This document shows positions 32,545 to 43,053 of a stretch of 64,000 bases of DNA, piece after piece (the first letter of the stretch is position 1; every line of letters starts with the position of its first letter). This DNA comes from Wolfiporia cocos. Lineage: Eukaryota; Basidiomycota; Agaricomycetes; Polyporales; Phaeolaceae. Both the position numbers and the translations under genes were made by a program. The stretch is taken from assembly GCA_029448655.1 (NCBI GenBank), contig JACCLO010000004.1, positions 868,001 to 932,000 of the forward strand. Direction: 5' to 3'. The notes under the pieces were generated by a model. The model was given only the letters and a program-made list of their open reading frames with translations. It did not search any database and had not been told where the DNA came from.

Positions 32545-33606
32545 TCAGAGTGCCTCGGCATCCTGCTCGTTGTAGATGTTGCCGTTCCCGCTGAGGGACG
32601 GGGTCGTAGGAGTTCGCCATACGAAGTGTTGGCGGCATTCATTCTGTCGATGACCTGGTTGATTGAGCCCACAAGCTCGGCAAATATAGTCGGGGCAGTC
32701 GAGGATCCAGTGGTTAGCGGAACCACATTGTCGACACGGCTGCTCGGGTGAAGGTCTCGCTGGTACCCGTAGGGAAGGGATATCGCGGAGGTATTCGTTA
32801 TGTTGGTACCTCCAGTGGTGTGCGGCTCGGTGAAGGTTCCGTGCTGCCCATGCGGGTAGGGAGGCGGTGTCTCGTTCGTGCTCCCTCGCACCTTGCTCAA
32901 ACTCCTCGCGGGTAATGCTCTGCACCGAAGGAGATCGTCGAATAGGCGGCGTGCTATTCGCTCTTCGCTGTCGCGCTGGGGTAGCCCTAGGGCTTGTCGG
33001 GCGTGCAGGTGGTTCACGTCTCCCGTCGCCTCCCATACCAGAAATACGTGTCGTCGGGTCTCTAACTCCTGTTCGGCGGGCTCTCTGAGTCTCGGTAGGC
33101 AGAGGAAATAATACTCGATCGCGTTCCATAAAATCAAACGGCCTTGCAACTCGGCGTCGTTCGTCAGTGGTGAAAAAGCGGGCGGGTCGTGGTACATATT
33201 CGGGTCGGTTGGGAGTAGTGTGCTCGCGATCCTCGAAGTCGTTGAGCGCATGTCGTAGTCGTGCTGTCGTCGTGGTGGCCAGTCTGTCGATAAGTCGGTT
33301 GGTGAGTAGCTCGAGTCCCTCTCTCTGCGCTCTGATCTGCCCCTCCATTCGGACGAGGTCCTCGGTGATGTTCTGGTATGAGCTGTATACGTGGGTGAGA
33401 TCCTGCGCGATGTCGAAGAGGGCCGTCCAGCCATCGGCTCGGCCAGCAAAGGGTCCCTCGGCCCTATACCAGAGGAGGGCGTGTCTGATCTGTAGGTGTT
33501 GGGGGGAATACCTCCTCGGTGGCGTACCTCTCGGCCGACCTTCTCGACGGTCTGCGTCACTGGGAGTCGTGGTGCGACGGGGGAGCTGATGGCGAGTCGT
33601 CGACAT
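32545..33606 (-). CDS. Overlapping 3' ORF with paired CCHC zinc knuckles
   Basis: An uninterrupted frame of 353 codons starting MSTTRHQLPRRTTTPSDADR lies wholly inside the 3' end of pol but in another reading frame. The N-terminal half is basic and helical (LVRMEGQIRAQREGLELLTN), the middle is Arg/Pro-rich, and the C-terminus (32,635-32,736) has two zinc knuckles: CRQCGSANHWILDC (CX2CX4HX4C) and CRACGLNQPGHRQNEC (CX2CX6HX4C). Such motifs bind single-stranded nucleic acid in Gag nucleocapsids. It sits in the env-like position after the chromodomain and before the 3' LTR. How it would be translated is unknown. The pol frame is also open here, so it is not certain which frame, or both, is used. 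Confidence 0.65.
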   Translation of the reverse strand: MSTTRHQLPRRTTTPSDADRREGRPRGTPPRRYSPQHLQIRHALLWYRAEGPFAGRADGWTALFDIAQDLTHVYSSYQNITEDLVRMEGQIRAQREGLELLTNRLIDRLATTTTARLRHALNDFEDREHTTPNRPEYVPRPARFFTTDERRRVARPFDFMERDRVLFPLPTETQRARRTGVRDPTTRISGMGGDGRREPPARPTSPRATPARQRRANSTPPIRRSPSVQSITREEFEQGAREHERDTASLPAWAARNLHRAAHHWRYQHNEYLRDIPSLRVPARPSPEQPCRQCGSANHWILDCPDYICRACGLNQPGHRQNECRQHFVWRTPTTPSLSGNGNIYNEQDAEAL

Positions 33607-36600
33607 ACTATTACTGTTTGGCTTTCGAGTGTTGGGGTTGTTCTGACTCGCATTCGGTGGTAGCTTTTTATCAGCTCCTTGGAATGCTCCAAGTTCGCCT
33701 CGTCTTCCCATGAGTTGTCGGCCGTGGCATAGCCTTTCCACTTGACGAAGTATTGATGCTTCTTTCCTCGCCATCTGTCAGCCAAGATAGCTTCGACTTC
33801 ATATTCCTCCTGCCCCTTAATGATATCCGGTGGCGGCCGTAGGTAATTGGGTCCGTGCACCCTTGTTTCTTTGAATGGTTTTAGTAGGGCAGCGTGGAAT
33901 ACCGGATGAATTTTCCAGCTCGCCGGTAACTGCAACCGGTATGTCGTGGGTCCCATCTTTTCTGTGATGGTGAAGGGTCCTTCTCTTTTTGGTGCCAGTT
34001 TGTTTGATTCATAGGGGATCGTTAGGTTCTTGGCATTGAGCCAGACCTTGTCCCCTTTCTCAAGCTTTGGCAGTTCCCTAAGAAACCGCCCTGCCATTCT
34101 TTTCTGGGCTAATTCATGCGCGATGAATGCCATCTTTCGCGCCTCTTTGACCTTCTTGATCCTGTTGACAGCTGCCGGGACGTTCCCTACTCTGTCATAG
34201 TCTGGGAATCCTCTCGGGACGTATCCTAGGATTATTTCAAGTGGCGCTGGCCGGTTTTCGGTCCGTCTGGTGTTGTGCGCAAATTCGACGTCAGGCAGTC
34301 GTTGTACCCATTGGAAAGGGTCGTTCATGCAATAGATACGAAGGTATACTTCGATCTGTTGGTTCATCCTTTCCGTTTGTCCGTCTGTCTGGGGATGGTA
34401 TGCTGTACTCATCGCTGACTCCGTTCCCTGCAGCTTGCATAATTCCCTGAATAGTTTTGATGCGAATTGTGGTCCCCTGTCCGAGATGATTTTTCGGGGG
34501 ATGCCGTATTGTGAATATATCTTTCGATGGAATATTTCTGCGGCCCCTTTGCTTGTAATTGTTTTGTCGCATGGGGTGAGAGAGATGGCCTTGGATAGGC
34601 CATGGTCGACAATCACCATCATGGAGTCGTACTTTCCAACTCTTGGCAGGTCGGTGACAAAATCGACTGAGCACTGTGAGAAGGGGAGGGCGTCTTCCCG
34701 TGTCAGTATTGGTTGCAAAGGGGGTTTTAGCGGATTCCTATCAGGTTTCATCTGTTGACAGATTGCACAGCCCCGGACGTATTCCGCTATCATTGTTCTC
34801 ATGTCAGGCCACCAAAAGTGGGTCGTAACCTGTACTGTTGTACCCCAGATCCCAGGGTGTCCGGCCGGGATCGTGTCGTGGTATTTTGAGATGACGTCCC
34901 GTCGAAGGTCCTCGTCTTTTGGCACGTACATCCTGCCCCTGTAGAGCAGTATTCCATTCGTTTGTTGCCATTCATCTGCGGTGGTTCTCGCAGGAAATTC
35001 GCCTGTGCCCCCTAGAGCACGGATCGCCTGTTCCGCAGATTCATCTCGATCGTTGGCGTTCTTGATTCGATCAATGATCGGGATCTGGATTGCATGGACG
35101 ACAAGTTTGTCTGAAATCATGGTGATTCCCTCGTTGTCCTCGTTGCTTTCGTCCAGGTGGTACAACCTGGAAAGTGTGTCGGCCATGACTAGTTTCCTTC
35201 CGGGGACGTGCTGCAATTTCAGGTCGAATTGTGAAAGGAATAGATGCCATCTCGCTTGTCGCCAATTTAGGCGCTGTGCGCTTCTCCAGTACGTCAGGTT
35301 CTGATGATCACTTCGGATCAAGATCCGATGCGGTGCTCCTTCCAATAGGTGCCGCCATTCTTCTAATGCTCGGACTATTCCGAGTAGTTCGCGATTGTAG
35401 ATTTCGTAGTTCCGTTCTGTCGATGTCAGGGATTGTGAGAGATATCCCACTGGCCGTTCGCGCCCTGTTTCATCTGTTTGTTTCAGCACTGCTCCTGTGG
35501 CAAACTGAGATGCATCTGTTTCGAGGATGAATGGTTTTTCCTTGTCTGGTGTTCCTAGCGCGGGCGCCGTCGTGAATGCCTGCTTCATGAAGTCGAACGC
35601 TCTCTGTTCTTTGTCCGTCCACTGGAACCCCGTTCCTGTGACCGTTTTTGTGAGGTCTACCAGGGGTCGTGCGTGCGTTGAGTAGTGGTCGATGAATTTT
35701 CGATAGAAGTTCGCAAACCCTAGGAAGGATCTGACTTCCTTGAGATTTCGGGGAGTCGGCCATTCTTTAATCCCGTTGAGTTTCGCTGGGTCCATCTGGA
35801 TGTTCCCTGGGGTGATGACCAGCCCTAGGAACTCAACTCGGTCGACGCCGAAGGCGCATTTCTCGGGTTTCACAAAGAGGTGGTTGTCCACTAATTTCTG
35901 AAGGATCTGCCGTTCCCGTTCTTTGTGTGTTTTCTCATCTTCTGAGAAAACCAGGATGTCGTCCATATAAACAAGCACCCATCCTTCGAGGATTTCTTCT
36001 TTCAGGATTTCATTCATCATTGCCTGAAAGGTCTCGGGTGCGTTGCACAATCCGAAAAACATAACTGTGGGCTCGTACAACCCTCGGTTTGTTTTGAAGG
36101 CTGCTTTCCACTCGTCTCCCTTCTTGATCCGCACGTTGTTGTATCCCGCTCTAAGGTCCATTTTTGTGAAGATCTTTGCTCCTTTTAGCTTTTCCAGGAG
36201 CTCTGAGATCAGTGGCAAGGGATAGACGTTCTTTATCGTCCCTTCGTTCAGATATCAATAATCTTGACAGGGTCGTAGGCCGCTGTCTTTCTTTGGAACG
36301 AAAAAGAATGGTGACGCCATCGGGGATTTTGAAGGGATTATGAATCCCTTGGCCAAGTTTTCTTTTAGGAATTCGTCCAGCGCCTGTTGCTCTTTAGGCG
36401 AGAGTGCATAGACTTTGCAGTCTTTCGGCACGAAATCGGGTTTTAATTTGATTGCGTGGTCCCATGGTCTCGACGGGGGGAACGCTGCTGCGGACTCCTT
36501 GCTGAACACCTTGGCGAAGTCCAGTAGGTGTTTCGGGACCATTTCTTCAATCGTCCGTTCTGGTTCGGGGGTTTTCTGCGCGAATTCTTGGGATTTCGTT

Positions 36601-37642
36601 AATGCTTTCCTGACAGCATTGATGATTTGTATCTTCGTTCGGAATTTCCTTCGCGTCTCCCCTTTTTTCCCTATGATCTTGGGGTCTGCTTTCGTGAAGC
36701 GTCGGATTGCTTCATATTCTTCAGGAGTGTATAATCGTTGATTTGTTTCTTCTGGTTGGTCTGTGGATCCAAACCCTTTCTCCCCTCGTTCTGTCTCGTC
36801 TAGGTCTTCGACCTCTATGATGTCGGGGGTGAGGTGTCGTTCAAATATTATCTGGGCTATTTGCATGCCCGGGATAATCCTATGTGCTTTGTCTGAGTAG
36901 TTGAAGATAATGGCTCCAACGTCTCCTCAGTAGTCCGAGTCTATGACTCCGGCTTGTACTACCAATCCGTGTCTGAGGGTGTTGCCTGATCGTCCAGCCA
37001 ACCTTCCGTACGATCCCTTCGGGATCTTCATTTTTACTCCTGTGGAGACGAGTTTCCATCCTCCGGCGGGAATCTCGGTTTCTTCTGCGGCATAAAGGTC
37101 GTACCCTGCAGCTTCTTGGGTCCCCCTTGTTGGAATTTTCCCTTCTGGGGCAACTACCATTTCTACCGTATCCATTCGGATCGTGGTTTCCTGTTTCTTT
37201 TCTTCTGCCCCTAGTATTGATCGTACATCGACTGTTTGGTCCTTCCAGTCGATTGTGGGGTTTTCGTCTTTTAGCCATCCATACCCTAGGATCATATTCT
37301 CTGTTCCGATTGATCCTACTAGGAATCGGACTTTTCGCATTTTCTGGGTCTTCGGATATCGTAGTAGTATGGTGGCTTCTCGGTCTATTCGCCCATCTTT
37401 GTTTTCTGTTCCGTCAACATTTTTGACGATGATCGGGCTCTTCAAGGGTTGCGTGGGCACCTTGTATTTTTCTACCACTCTGCTGTGGATCAGGTTCGAC
37501 ATTGCTCCTGAGTCGATTAGTGCATTGCACTTCACGGGTTTTGCCAACGTCATGATTACCGGGATGAAGAGGGATTGATTCTTCTCGAACGAGGTAATTA
37601 CATGTGCTGCTTTTTCGGAGGGTAAGACCGTGGGCTTCCCTC

Positions 37643-39481
37643 CTAGGCAAAATCCTGTTCTTCTACGAGCTGTGCTAGGAGCTCGGGGTTCTTGGCTTTC
37701 AGGGCCCTAATCGCTGTGACCGCTCTGTTCGCGGTGATGTATTCAATCTCTTCTTCTGAGACTTCTTCGATGCGAGCTTCTTGCTCGGCTTCTTCTTCCT
37801 CGGTCTTTCAAGTGGTCCGCCTAGGGCGGGCTGGCTTCCTTGGCCTCTTCGGGCAGTCTCGCGACATATGCCCTGGCTGATGACAGGTGAAACACTTTCC
37901 CTTCTTGATGTGATCATCCCTTTCCTGGGTGGTCATTCGATCTACATCCATCGCATTTGGATCTTTCGGTGCGGTTGTCTGTGGAGCACTAGTGCGTCCG
38001 TTATTCTGGTTCGAGGCTTGCCAAGCCTTTTTCTTGACAAACGGTTTATCCCGTTTCAAGAATATCTTGTACGTATTTTCATAGTACGAGGCAGTGGACT
38101 GCCATTCATCAATAGTTGCTGGTAGCGGCCGAACGCCGATGATGTATCGGGTCGTATGTTCGGGTAACCCTTTCTCGAATAGGGTTATAAGCAGCGCGTT
38201 TCCGTCCGCGCTGTATCAATCGTACTGGGCCTTCCCGGCCAAGTCATTGAATTCGGTGATGTAGTCATCGATGTCTTTTCTGTCCTGGGTTACGTCCAGG
38301 ATTTTCTTCCGCGCCTTCTGTACTTCTTCGATGGCTCCGAAGGCTTTTTGGAAGTCTGCGTCAAACTGTGCAAGACTAGGCGGGAAGAATCATTTCGTCT
38401 GGGGGTTCGTATAAACCCGATGATAGTTCTGTTTCCATTGGCCCGTTTTCCCCTTGTTTGAAATATAAGAGAGGATAAAGATCACTCTCTGAACGTTGTT
38501 CTGGAATGACGTTTCATACATCGTAAACCAGGAATTGCACTGGTTTATGAAGTTCTGCATGTCGGATCGTTCCCCATCGAATACGTCCGGGGGATTGATC
38601 TTTATCATCGGGGGTCGGTAATACGGGTTCGGCGCCGGAGGTTGAGGCTGCGGTGCATTCGGTGGTGGAGGTCCTCCTCCTCCTGGGTATCCTCCACCCG
38701 GGTTTCCTGGGTTTCCTCTGGGGTTCCCTGGGTTTCCTCCTCCAGGGTTTCCTCCTCTGGGGTTCGCGGGGGTTCCTCCTCCAAGTCCTCCAGGAGGGGG
38801 GGCATTTCCTCCTCCGAGTCCGAAGTTTCCTCCCAGTCCTCCTCCGCTTGTATCTGCGGAGGTTCGTCCAAATAGGCCTGAAGGCCATGTTCCTGGGTTT
38901 GTTGTTCCCATTTCTCCGCTTGGGCTAGTCCAAGACGGATTTCCTCCGCTACCCATTCCGGGTGCGTTCTGTGGGGGGCTTCCAAAGAGGTTTGCTCCTC
39001 CAGCCATAGACCCAATCCCACTCTGCGCAAAAGCAGATATAAATCCTGGAGGGTCCTGTCCTCCGGTCTGGCTGTTATCTGTTCCTGTAAAGTTTCCAGG
39101 ATTTCTCCCATCATCTCCGATGCGCTCAATTCCTGCCATTCCTGTGGTGCCCGAAGGCTGATTCGTATTTCCATCGGCATCGGAGGTTCTGTTGATGGTT
39201 TCGGTTTCGTTTTCAGTCAACGTCACGGTTGACATTGGAGGGATGTCTCCAAATCGTTCGAACGCTTCACGCGTTATTTCCCAAGCGGTCTGTCTTGCGG
39301 AGGGGTATACTTCTACCCACTTCGATGCCCTATCTTCTCTTGGAATGACAACAATTCCTCCGCGGTTACGGAAGGCTCCAATGGTGTCAGTCCACTCGTA
39401 TCGGTGGAGTCTGTAAACTCCCTGAATGTCCTCGGGCAAGAGTTCAATCAGTCGTGCTGGGAATTCTGGTCCAAATATCAT
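37643..39481 (-). pseudogene. Element I gag, with three in-frame stops
   Basis: It starts MIFGPEFPARLIELLPEDIQ 47 bp after the 5' LTR. A Gly/Pro/Asn-rich middle precedes the capsid-like part (KINPPDVFDGERSDMQNFIN) and a zinc knuckle CFTCHQPGHMSRDC (about 37,900). TGA codons at 38,392-38,390 (before FFPPSLAQF), 38,218-38,216 (after AQYD) and 37,810-37,808 (after RRTT) interrupt the frame. The first two stand where Trp is likely, the third where Arg is likely. The acidic C-terminus ends VEEQDFA at the natural stop. Confidence 0.88.
37649..37655 (-). promoter_or_regulatory. Putative -1 frameshift heptamer, element I
   Basis: GGATTTT, read G GAT TTT in the gag frame, lies one codon before the gag stop TAG (37,645-37,643). 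The pol frame is -1 to gag and open across this point. Confidence 0.6.
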
Positions 39482-39515
39482 GGGCCCTTACACCGTGATA
39501 GGTGAGGGTGTGATA

Positions 39516-39526
39516 AGCTTGACCTT
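39516..39526 (-). promoter_or_regulatory. Element I primer-binding site, self-priming type
   Basis: AAGGTCAAGCT starts one base inside the 5' LTR. It does not begin with TGG, as a site for a full-length tRNA 3' end would. It pairs at 10 of 11 positions with AGCTCGACCTT at 39,863-39,853 of the LTR, 35 nt past the first T of the TATA box. The one mismatch is a CA where CG would restore pairing. Confidence 0.65.
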
Positions 39527-39527
39527 C

Positions 39528-40238
39528 TGTTACGGGTCGAATACCCGTTCGTATATTCGAGTCGCAAATATAGATCGTTCTTCTGCACGTAGGCACGTCG
39601 CCATATGCAAGGCAAATACTCGTTAGATGCCTTCAAGTCCTAAGTGAAGTCCTTAGGAGATCGGTTAATATCCAATACGCGTTAGAGGATATAATCTGTT
39701 CAAGTGCGAGTCGAATAGAATATAAGACTCGCCTAAGTCCGAGAAGTCAGTGTGCACTTCGAGGACTTAGTCGTTCGATTGCTCGAGTGAGAAATACTGA
39801 GCGTAGTTTCCTACGTTTTGAGAATGAGTATAAGACTTCTTGTTTATACAACAAGGTCGAGCTGAAGAGCTTCGACAATAAGTACATGAGCTTTTATACT
39901 ATGCTAAGTTTCAGGGGTCAAGTTCGTCCCAGATGTCACCGCTACTATCTACGCTATAGTACCAAACGTTTGATAAGTATGTAGTGATATGTCTGAAACA
40001 ATAGATAGAAATGATGATGGCGGTTGAACGCCATCTGTCAGCTAACGAATGATAAACATGAAACGGGGACAGAGTTGGATCTGTCAAAAGTGAAACATGC
40101 CCTACATGCTAATACAACTGGGGATACGCCCAGTAGAGTCACGAGTAGCCAGGGGGTTGGTTGCGCAACAAGTCCCTGTATCGTATTCGCCCGGTGGTGA
40201 GTTCTGTCGATATTCGAAAAATTAAAATAACCGTAACA
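39528..40238 (-). repeat. Element I 5' LTR
   Basis: Same ends as the left LTR. TATAAAAG lies at 39,898-39,891 on the minus strand. The base run to its right, CCCCCCTCC (40,239-40,247), would be a polypurine tract if read on the minus strand, which is unexpected on the outside of a 5' LTR. Confidence 0.93.
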
Positions 40239-40305
40239 CCCCCCTCCTGAAAAGAAGTTACCAGACTGTTGTAGTACCACTTTCTTATTCTCTGCTGCGT
40301 AGATA

Positions 40306-41082
40306 ATGCCTTGTGCAACCAAGTCCAAGCTGGCCAAGCGCTCTCAGAGCCCTTACCAGAAGCATGCTTCCAGAAATGGAGAGCGTGCAGTGTACAAATT
40401 GGGAGCCCGCGATGCCGCCACTGGCACTGCAGGTCACTGGTGGATCCCGGTAGAAATGCCGGCGCACATCGCTAAGGCTGGAAAGCCAAAGCCCCGTGCG
40501 AAATCACCACCCAAGTACACCCCGCGTATACGATCGGAGGAGGAGCTATTCGAGCTATCAATAATGGCTCGGCAATCCCTTCTCCAACAAAAGGAGCTCA
40601 ACAAACTCCTGGCCGCTCGCGCCAAACTCAACAAGAAGATTGCTGAGAAGCAGTCATGCAAGGCCATTCCTCTGGCCCTCCGCATCACCGATCCGGTCCA
40701 GGGACCTAGCGTCCCTCCGACTCTTACGACCCTCAATCCCGACTTGAAATTCGGCAAAAAGCGATATATTCAAGCAGCGGATCACATAGAGCCGGTACTC
40801 ACATCCACTCTGGAGCGCCTCGCTCCACTTGCCAATCTATCCATCGACTACCCAGGCTTCGATCTATACTATGATACGAAGTTCCACGCCATGGTCTGCG
40901 ATTTAGAAGACCTGGTAGACAATCTGAAGGAAAGGGCGAGGAGTGGAAAAATAGTTAACAGGATGTGGAGATATATGGAAGGACATTCATTGCAAGAAGT
41001 TGAGGAAGGTATCCCTAGAAGGGATGGAAAGGTGACAAGCCGAAATAATAAAACAAATCGTAGAAATAGGGGCAATATTTAA
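40306..41082 (+). CDS. 258-aa hypothetical protein upstream of element II gag
   Basis: An intact frame from MPCATKSKLAKRSQSPYQKH to NNKTNRRNRGNI. It is rich in Lys/Arg, with a helical stretch (SEEELFELSIMARQSLLQQK, LNKLLAARAKLNKKIAEKQ) and a central part (SIDYPGFDLYYDTKFHAMVC) that looks folded. No family recognised. It is on the strand of element II, 188 bp before gag, and survives without stops where neighbours are broken. It could be an extra 5' ORF of element II, the last exon of a captured gene, or an unrelated gene cut by element I. Confidence 0.5.
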   Translation: MPCATKSKLAKRSQSPYQKHASRNGERAVYKLGARDAATGTAGHWWIPVEMPAHIAKAGKPKPRAKSPPKYTPRIRSEEELFELSIMARQSLLQQKELNKLLAARAKLNKKIAEKQSCKAIPLALRITDPVQGPSVPPTLTTLNPDLKFGKKRYIQAADHIEPVLTSTLERLAPLANLSIDYPGFDLYYDTKFHAMVCDLEDLVDNLKERARSGKIVNRMWRYMEGHSLQEVEEGIPRRDGKVTSRNNKTNRRNRGNI

Positions 41083-41269
41083 TTACGGACTGGAGGAGCC
41101 TGAAAAGGTTCTTTCCTTAGATGAGGAACTCCTGGCAATCGCATAGAAATATACGATTGTTAATTCTGAAAAGAATGCCAGACTGCGCAGCAGCAGACCC
41201 TTTTAATTTTAATTTTCTTCACTCCAACCACTAAGTCGAAAATCTAAGACTTACCAAGCGAACAGAACA

Positions 41270-43053
41270 ATGTCCGCAGCAGCAACAGCCGCGTCTGGTT
41301 CGGGTGTCAACCCCGTCCCAACCCAGTCGACAACGTGCTGGGAACCCAGTCTCCGGTGGAACTAAACATCCACCTTCCTCCCCTCTCCGATGATGAGGAA
41401 GAGGAAGAAAGGAACCCGTCGGAAGATGAAGAAGAAGTAGCACCACACCTATTCCCCAGGGAATTCGGAGTCTTCGCGTCCCCAGGGTGGACCTATGAGG
41501 CACCCCAACTACTCACAGCCGAGCAAGCTGAGGAAAGGATCCTCGGCCAACTAGACGCCTCGGTTTCAGTCCGGTACCACCCCCAAGTCCTGGCCAACGT
41601 CATCAATGACGCAGTCAACGCCTCCACCCGCATCGCACACGCATACACAAAGGACGTCAAGTGCTGGGGAGAGTACGATGTCAAGAAGTTGGTGAAGAAA
41701 TTCGACCAACTTCAAAATTACGTACTCTTCCAGGAGGCACGTATCCAGGACCTCGAGGACCGGCTCACCCGGAAAATCGCGCAAGTCGAAAGACTTGCAT
41801 CACAAACACCAGCACCAGCAGCAGCAGCAGGCGCTCCACAAGGAGCCGCACCCTTCACCCTTCGCGAAAAGGTACCCGCACCACCGGAATTCTCCGGCCC
41901 AGACGGCAAAGTCTCGGCCAAGGAATGGATCGAGAAACTCGGTCTATACTTTGCCAAAACCAAGCCGGCCAGTGATGACGAGCAGATCACAACCGCCCTT
42001 TACCGCCTCAGCAGAGAGGCATATCGTTACATGGGCCCCCTGCTTGAAAAGGCAGGGAACGGAGAACCTCTGGGTACGTGGGCAGAGTTCAAGAAAACAA
42101 TCTTGAACCAGTATGCGAAGAAGACCGACAAGGAGATCGCCGAGAAGGAGATCAAACAATACTATGGTGACAAGGGGAAGAAGAAGGTGAAAGCCGACTT
42201 CTTCATCTATTGCAGAAAATTCAAGACTCTCGGAACGTTGTCGGAAATCGACAACACCACGCTCCTTCGGGAGTTTAAGGAAATCCTACCTGAAAAGGTT
42301 AGGGATCACATCAACCTCCTGTTCCGAATGTCCCCCGCCACCGTACCCACCGAGTGGGCCAAATATGTCGATCTCGCGCTGGAGCTGTATAAGCTGGCCT
42401 ACCCTGAAAAGCTGCAGGGTAGCATATTCAAGGAGGAGAAAAAGAAAGAAGAAAAGAAGGAAGCCCCCAAGGAGACTGCCGTCGCTTCTGAAAAGAAGGG
42501 CGTCTCCAAGGGGAAGGGAAAGGAAAGGGCGGCACCCGCCACCACTACTACGACCAACAACGCCAGTGGTCCCAAAGGGCCTTGCCGAACTCACAACGGC
42601 GCCCATCTGTACAAGGACTGCCCGGACTTTGTTCCGCGGCCCGGGTCCAAGTACGACAAGGGAAACTCAGCTGGTACGGGGTCATCGGGGAAGACGAAGT
42701 CTGAAAAGGCAACGTCAAAGACCACAAGCGCGCCACCGGCCGGAACCAAGCCTGGGAAAAAGTACACCCAGAAGGTCGTGTGGCAGGAAGCCGACTCATC
42801 CGATGAAGAGGAAGAGCCGAAGAAGACAGTGGGGACCCTGTCTGTCAAATTGGCCCCAACAACAAAAATCGAAGACGTGATGATGGTGGCGACGCCGGAA
42901 GAAGGGAACTTCTGGCAGTCGCTCAGCGCCCAAGGGCGCACCGCAACCAAAGCGGCACTATCCCCAGAGAAAAACGTGTGGGACGAAATTTCTCTGGAAT
43001 CACCATACTCCTCGGAAGGCACTTTCCCGGTGCACTACGAGGATTTTATGTAA
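41270..43053 (+). pseudogene. Element II gag
   Basis: The likely start MSAAATAASGSGVNPVPTQS (41,270) is one frame off the main frame, which runs open from about 41,335, so a one-base indel lies near 41,300-41,340. Main parts: acidic N-terminus, coiled coil (FDQLQNYVLFQEARIQDLED), Gag capsid domain (APPEFSGPDGKVSAKEWIEK, YMGPLLEKAGN, FKKTILNQYAKK), a Lys/Glu-rich linker and a variant zinc knuckle CRTHNGAHLYKDC in which His replaces the second Cys. It stops at TAA 43,051-43,053 after YEDFM and overlaps pol. Confidence 0.88.

Larger units (their letters stand above)
32502..37655 (-). pseudogene. Element I pol: protease-dUTPase-RT-RNase H-integrase-chromodomain
   Basis: Domains in order: aspartic protease (ALIDSGAMSNLI, about 37,520), dUTPase (37,127-36,759; [43 protein letters not shown]), RT with YMDD (35,969-35,958), RNase H (ILETDASQFATGAVL), integrase with the zinc-binding CAICQQMK and DDE residues (CSVDFVTD, IISDRGPQF, DGQTERMNQ), a GPF-type module and a chromodomain (HQYFVKWKGYATADNSWED, about 33,830-33,665). 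Two TGA codons interrupt it. One, at 36,929-36,927, falls inside dUTPase motif 3; the other, at 36,257-36,255, follows CQDY in RT. Both stand where Arg is expected. Beyond the chromodomain the frame stays open another 386 codons to TAG at 32,504-32,502, a tail of unknown role. Confidence 0.93.
31781..40238 (-). mobile_element. Ty3/gypsy retrotransposon, element I
   Basis: A full-length element of about 8.5 kb on the minus strand: 5' LTR 39,528-40,238, self-primer-type binding site, gag, pol with dUTPase and chromodomain, an overlapping 3' ORF, polypurine tract GGGAGGGGCTGA (32,502-32,491) and 3' LTR 31,781-32,490. The LTRs differ by five transitions and one indel over about 710 bp (about 99.2% identical), so insertion is recent. 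No matching target-site duplication is found: the left flank is CTATG and the right flank is CCCCC. Five premature TGA codons make this copy non-autonomous. Confidence 0.92.

Noticed and set aside
41155..41168. GATTGTTAATTCT as the element II self-priming site
   Set aside because: It matches 11 of 13 bases complementary to the predicted RNA start at 51,188, but no LTR end lies before it and the 5' LTR is missing, so it cannot be supported.
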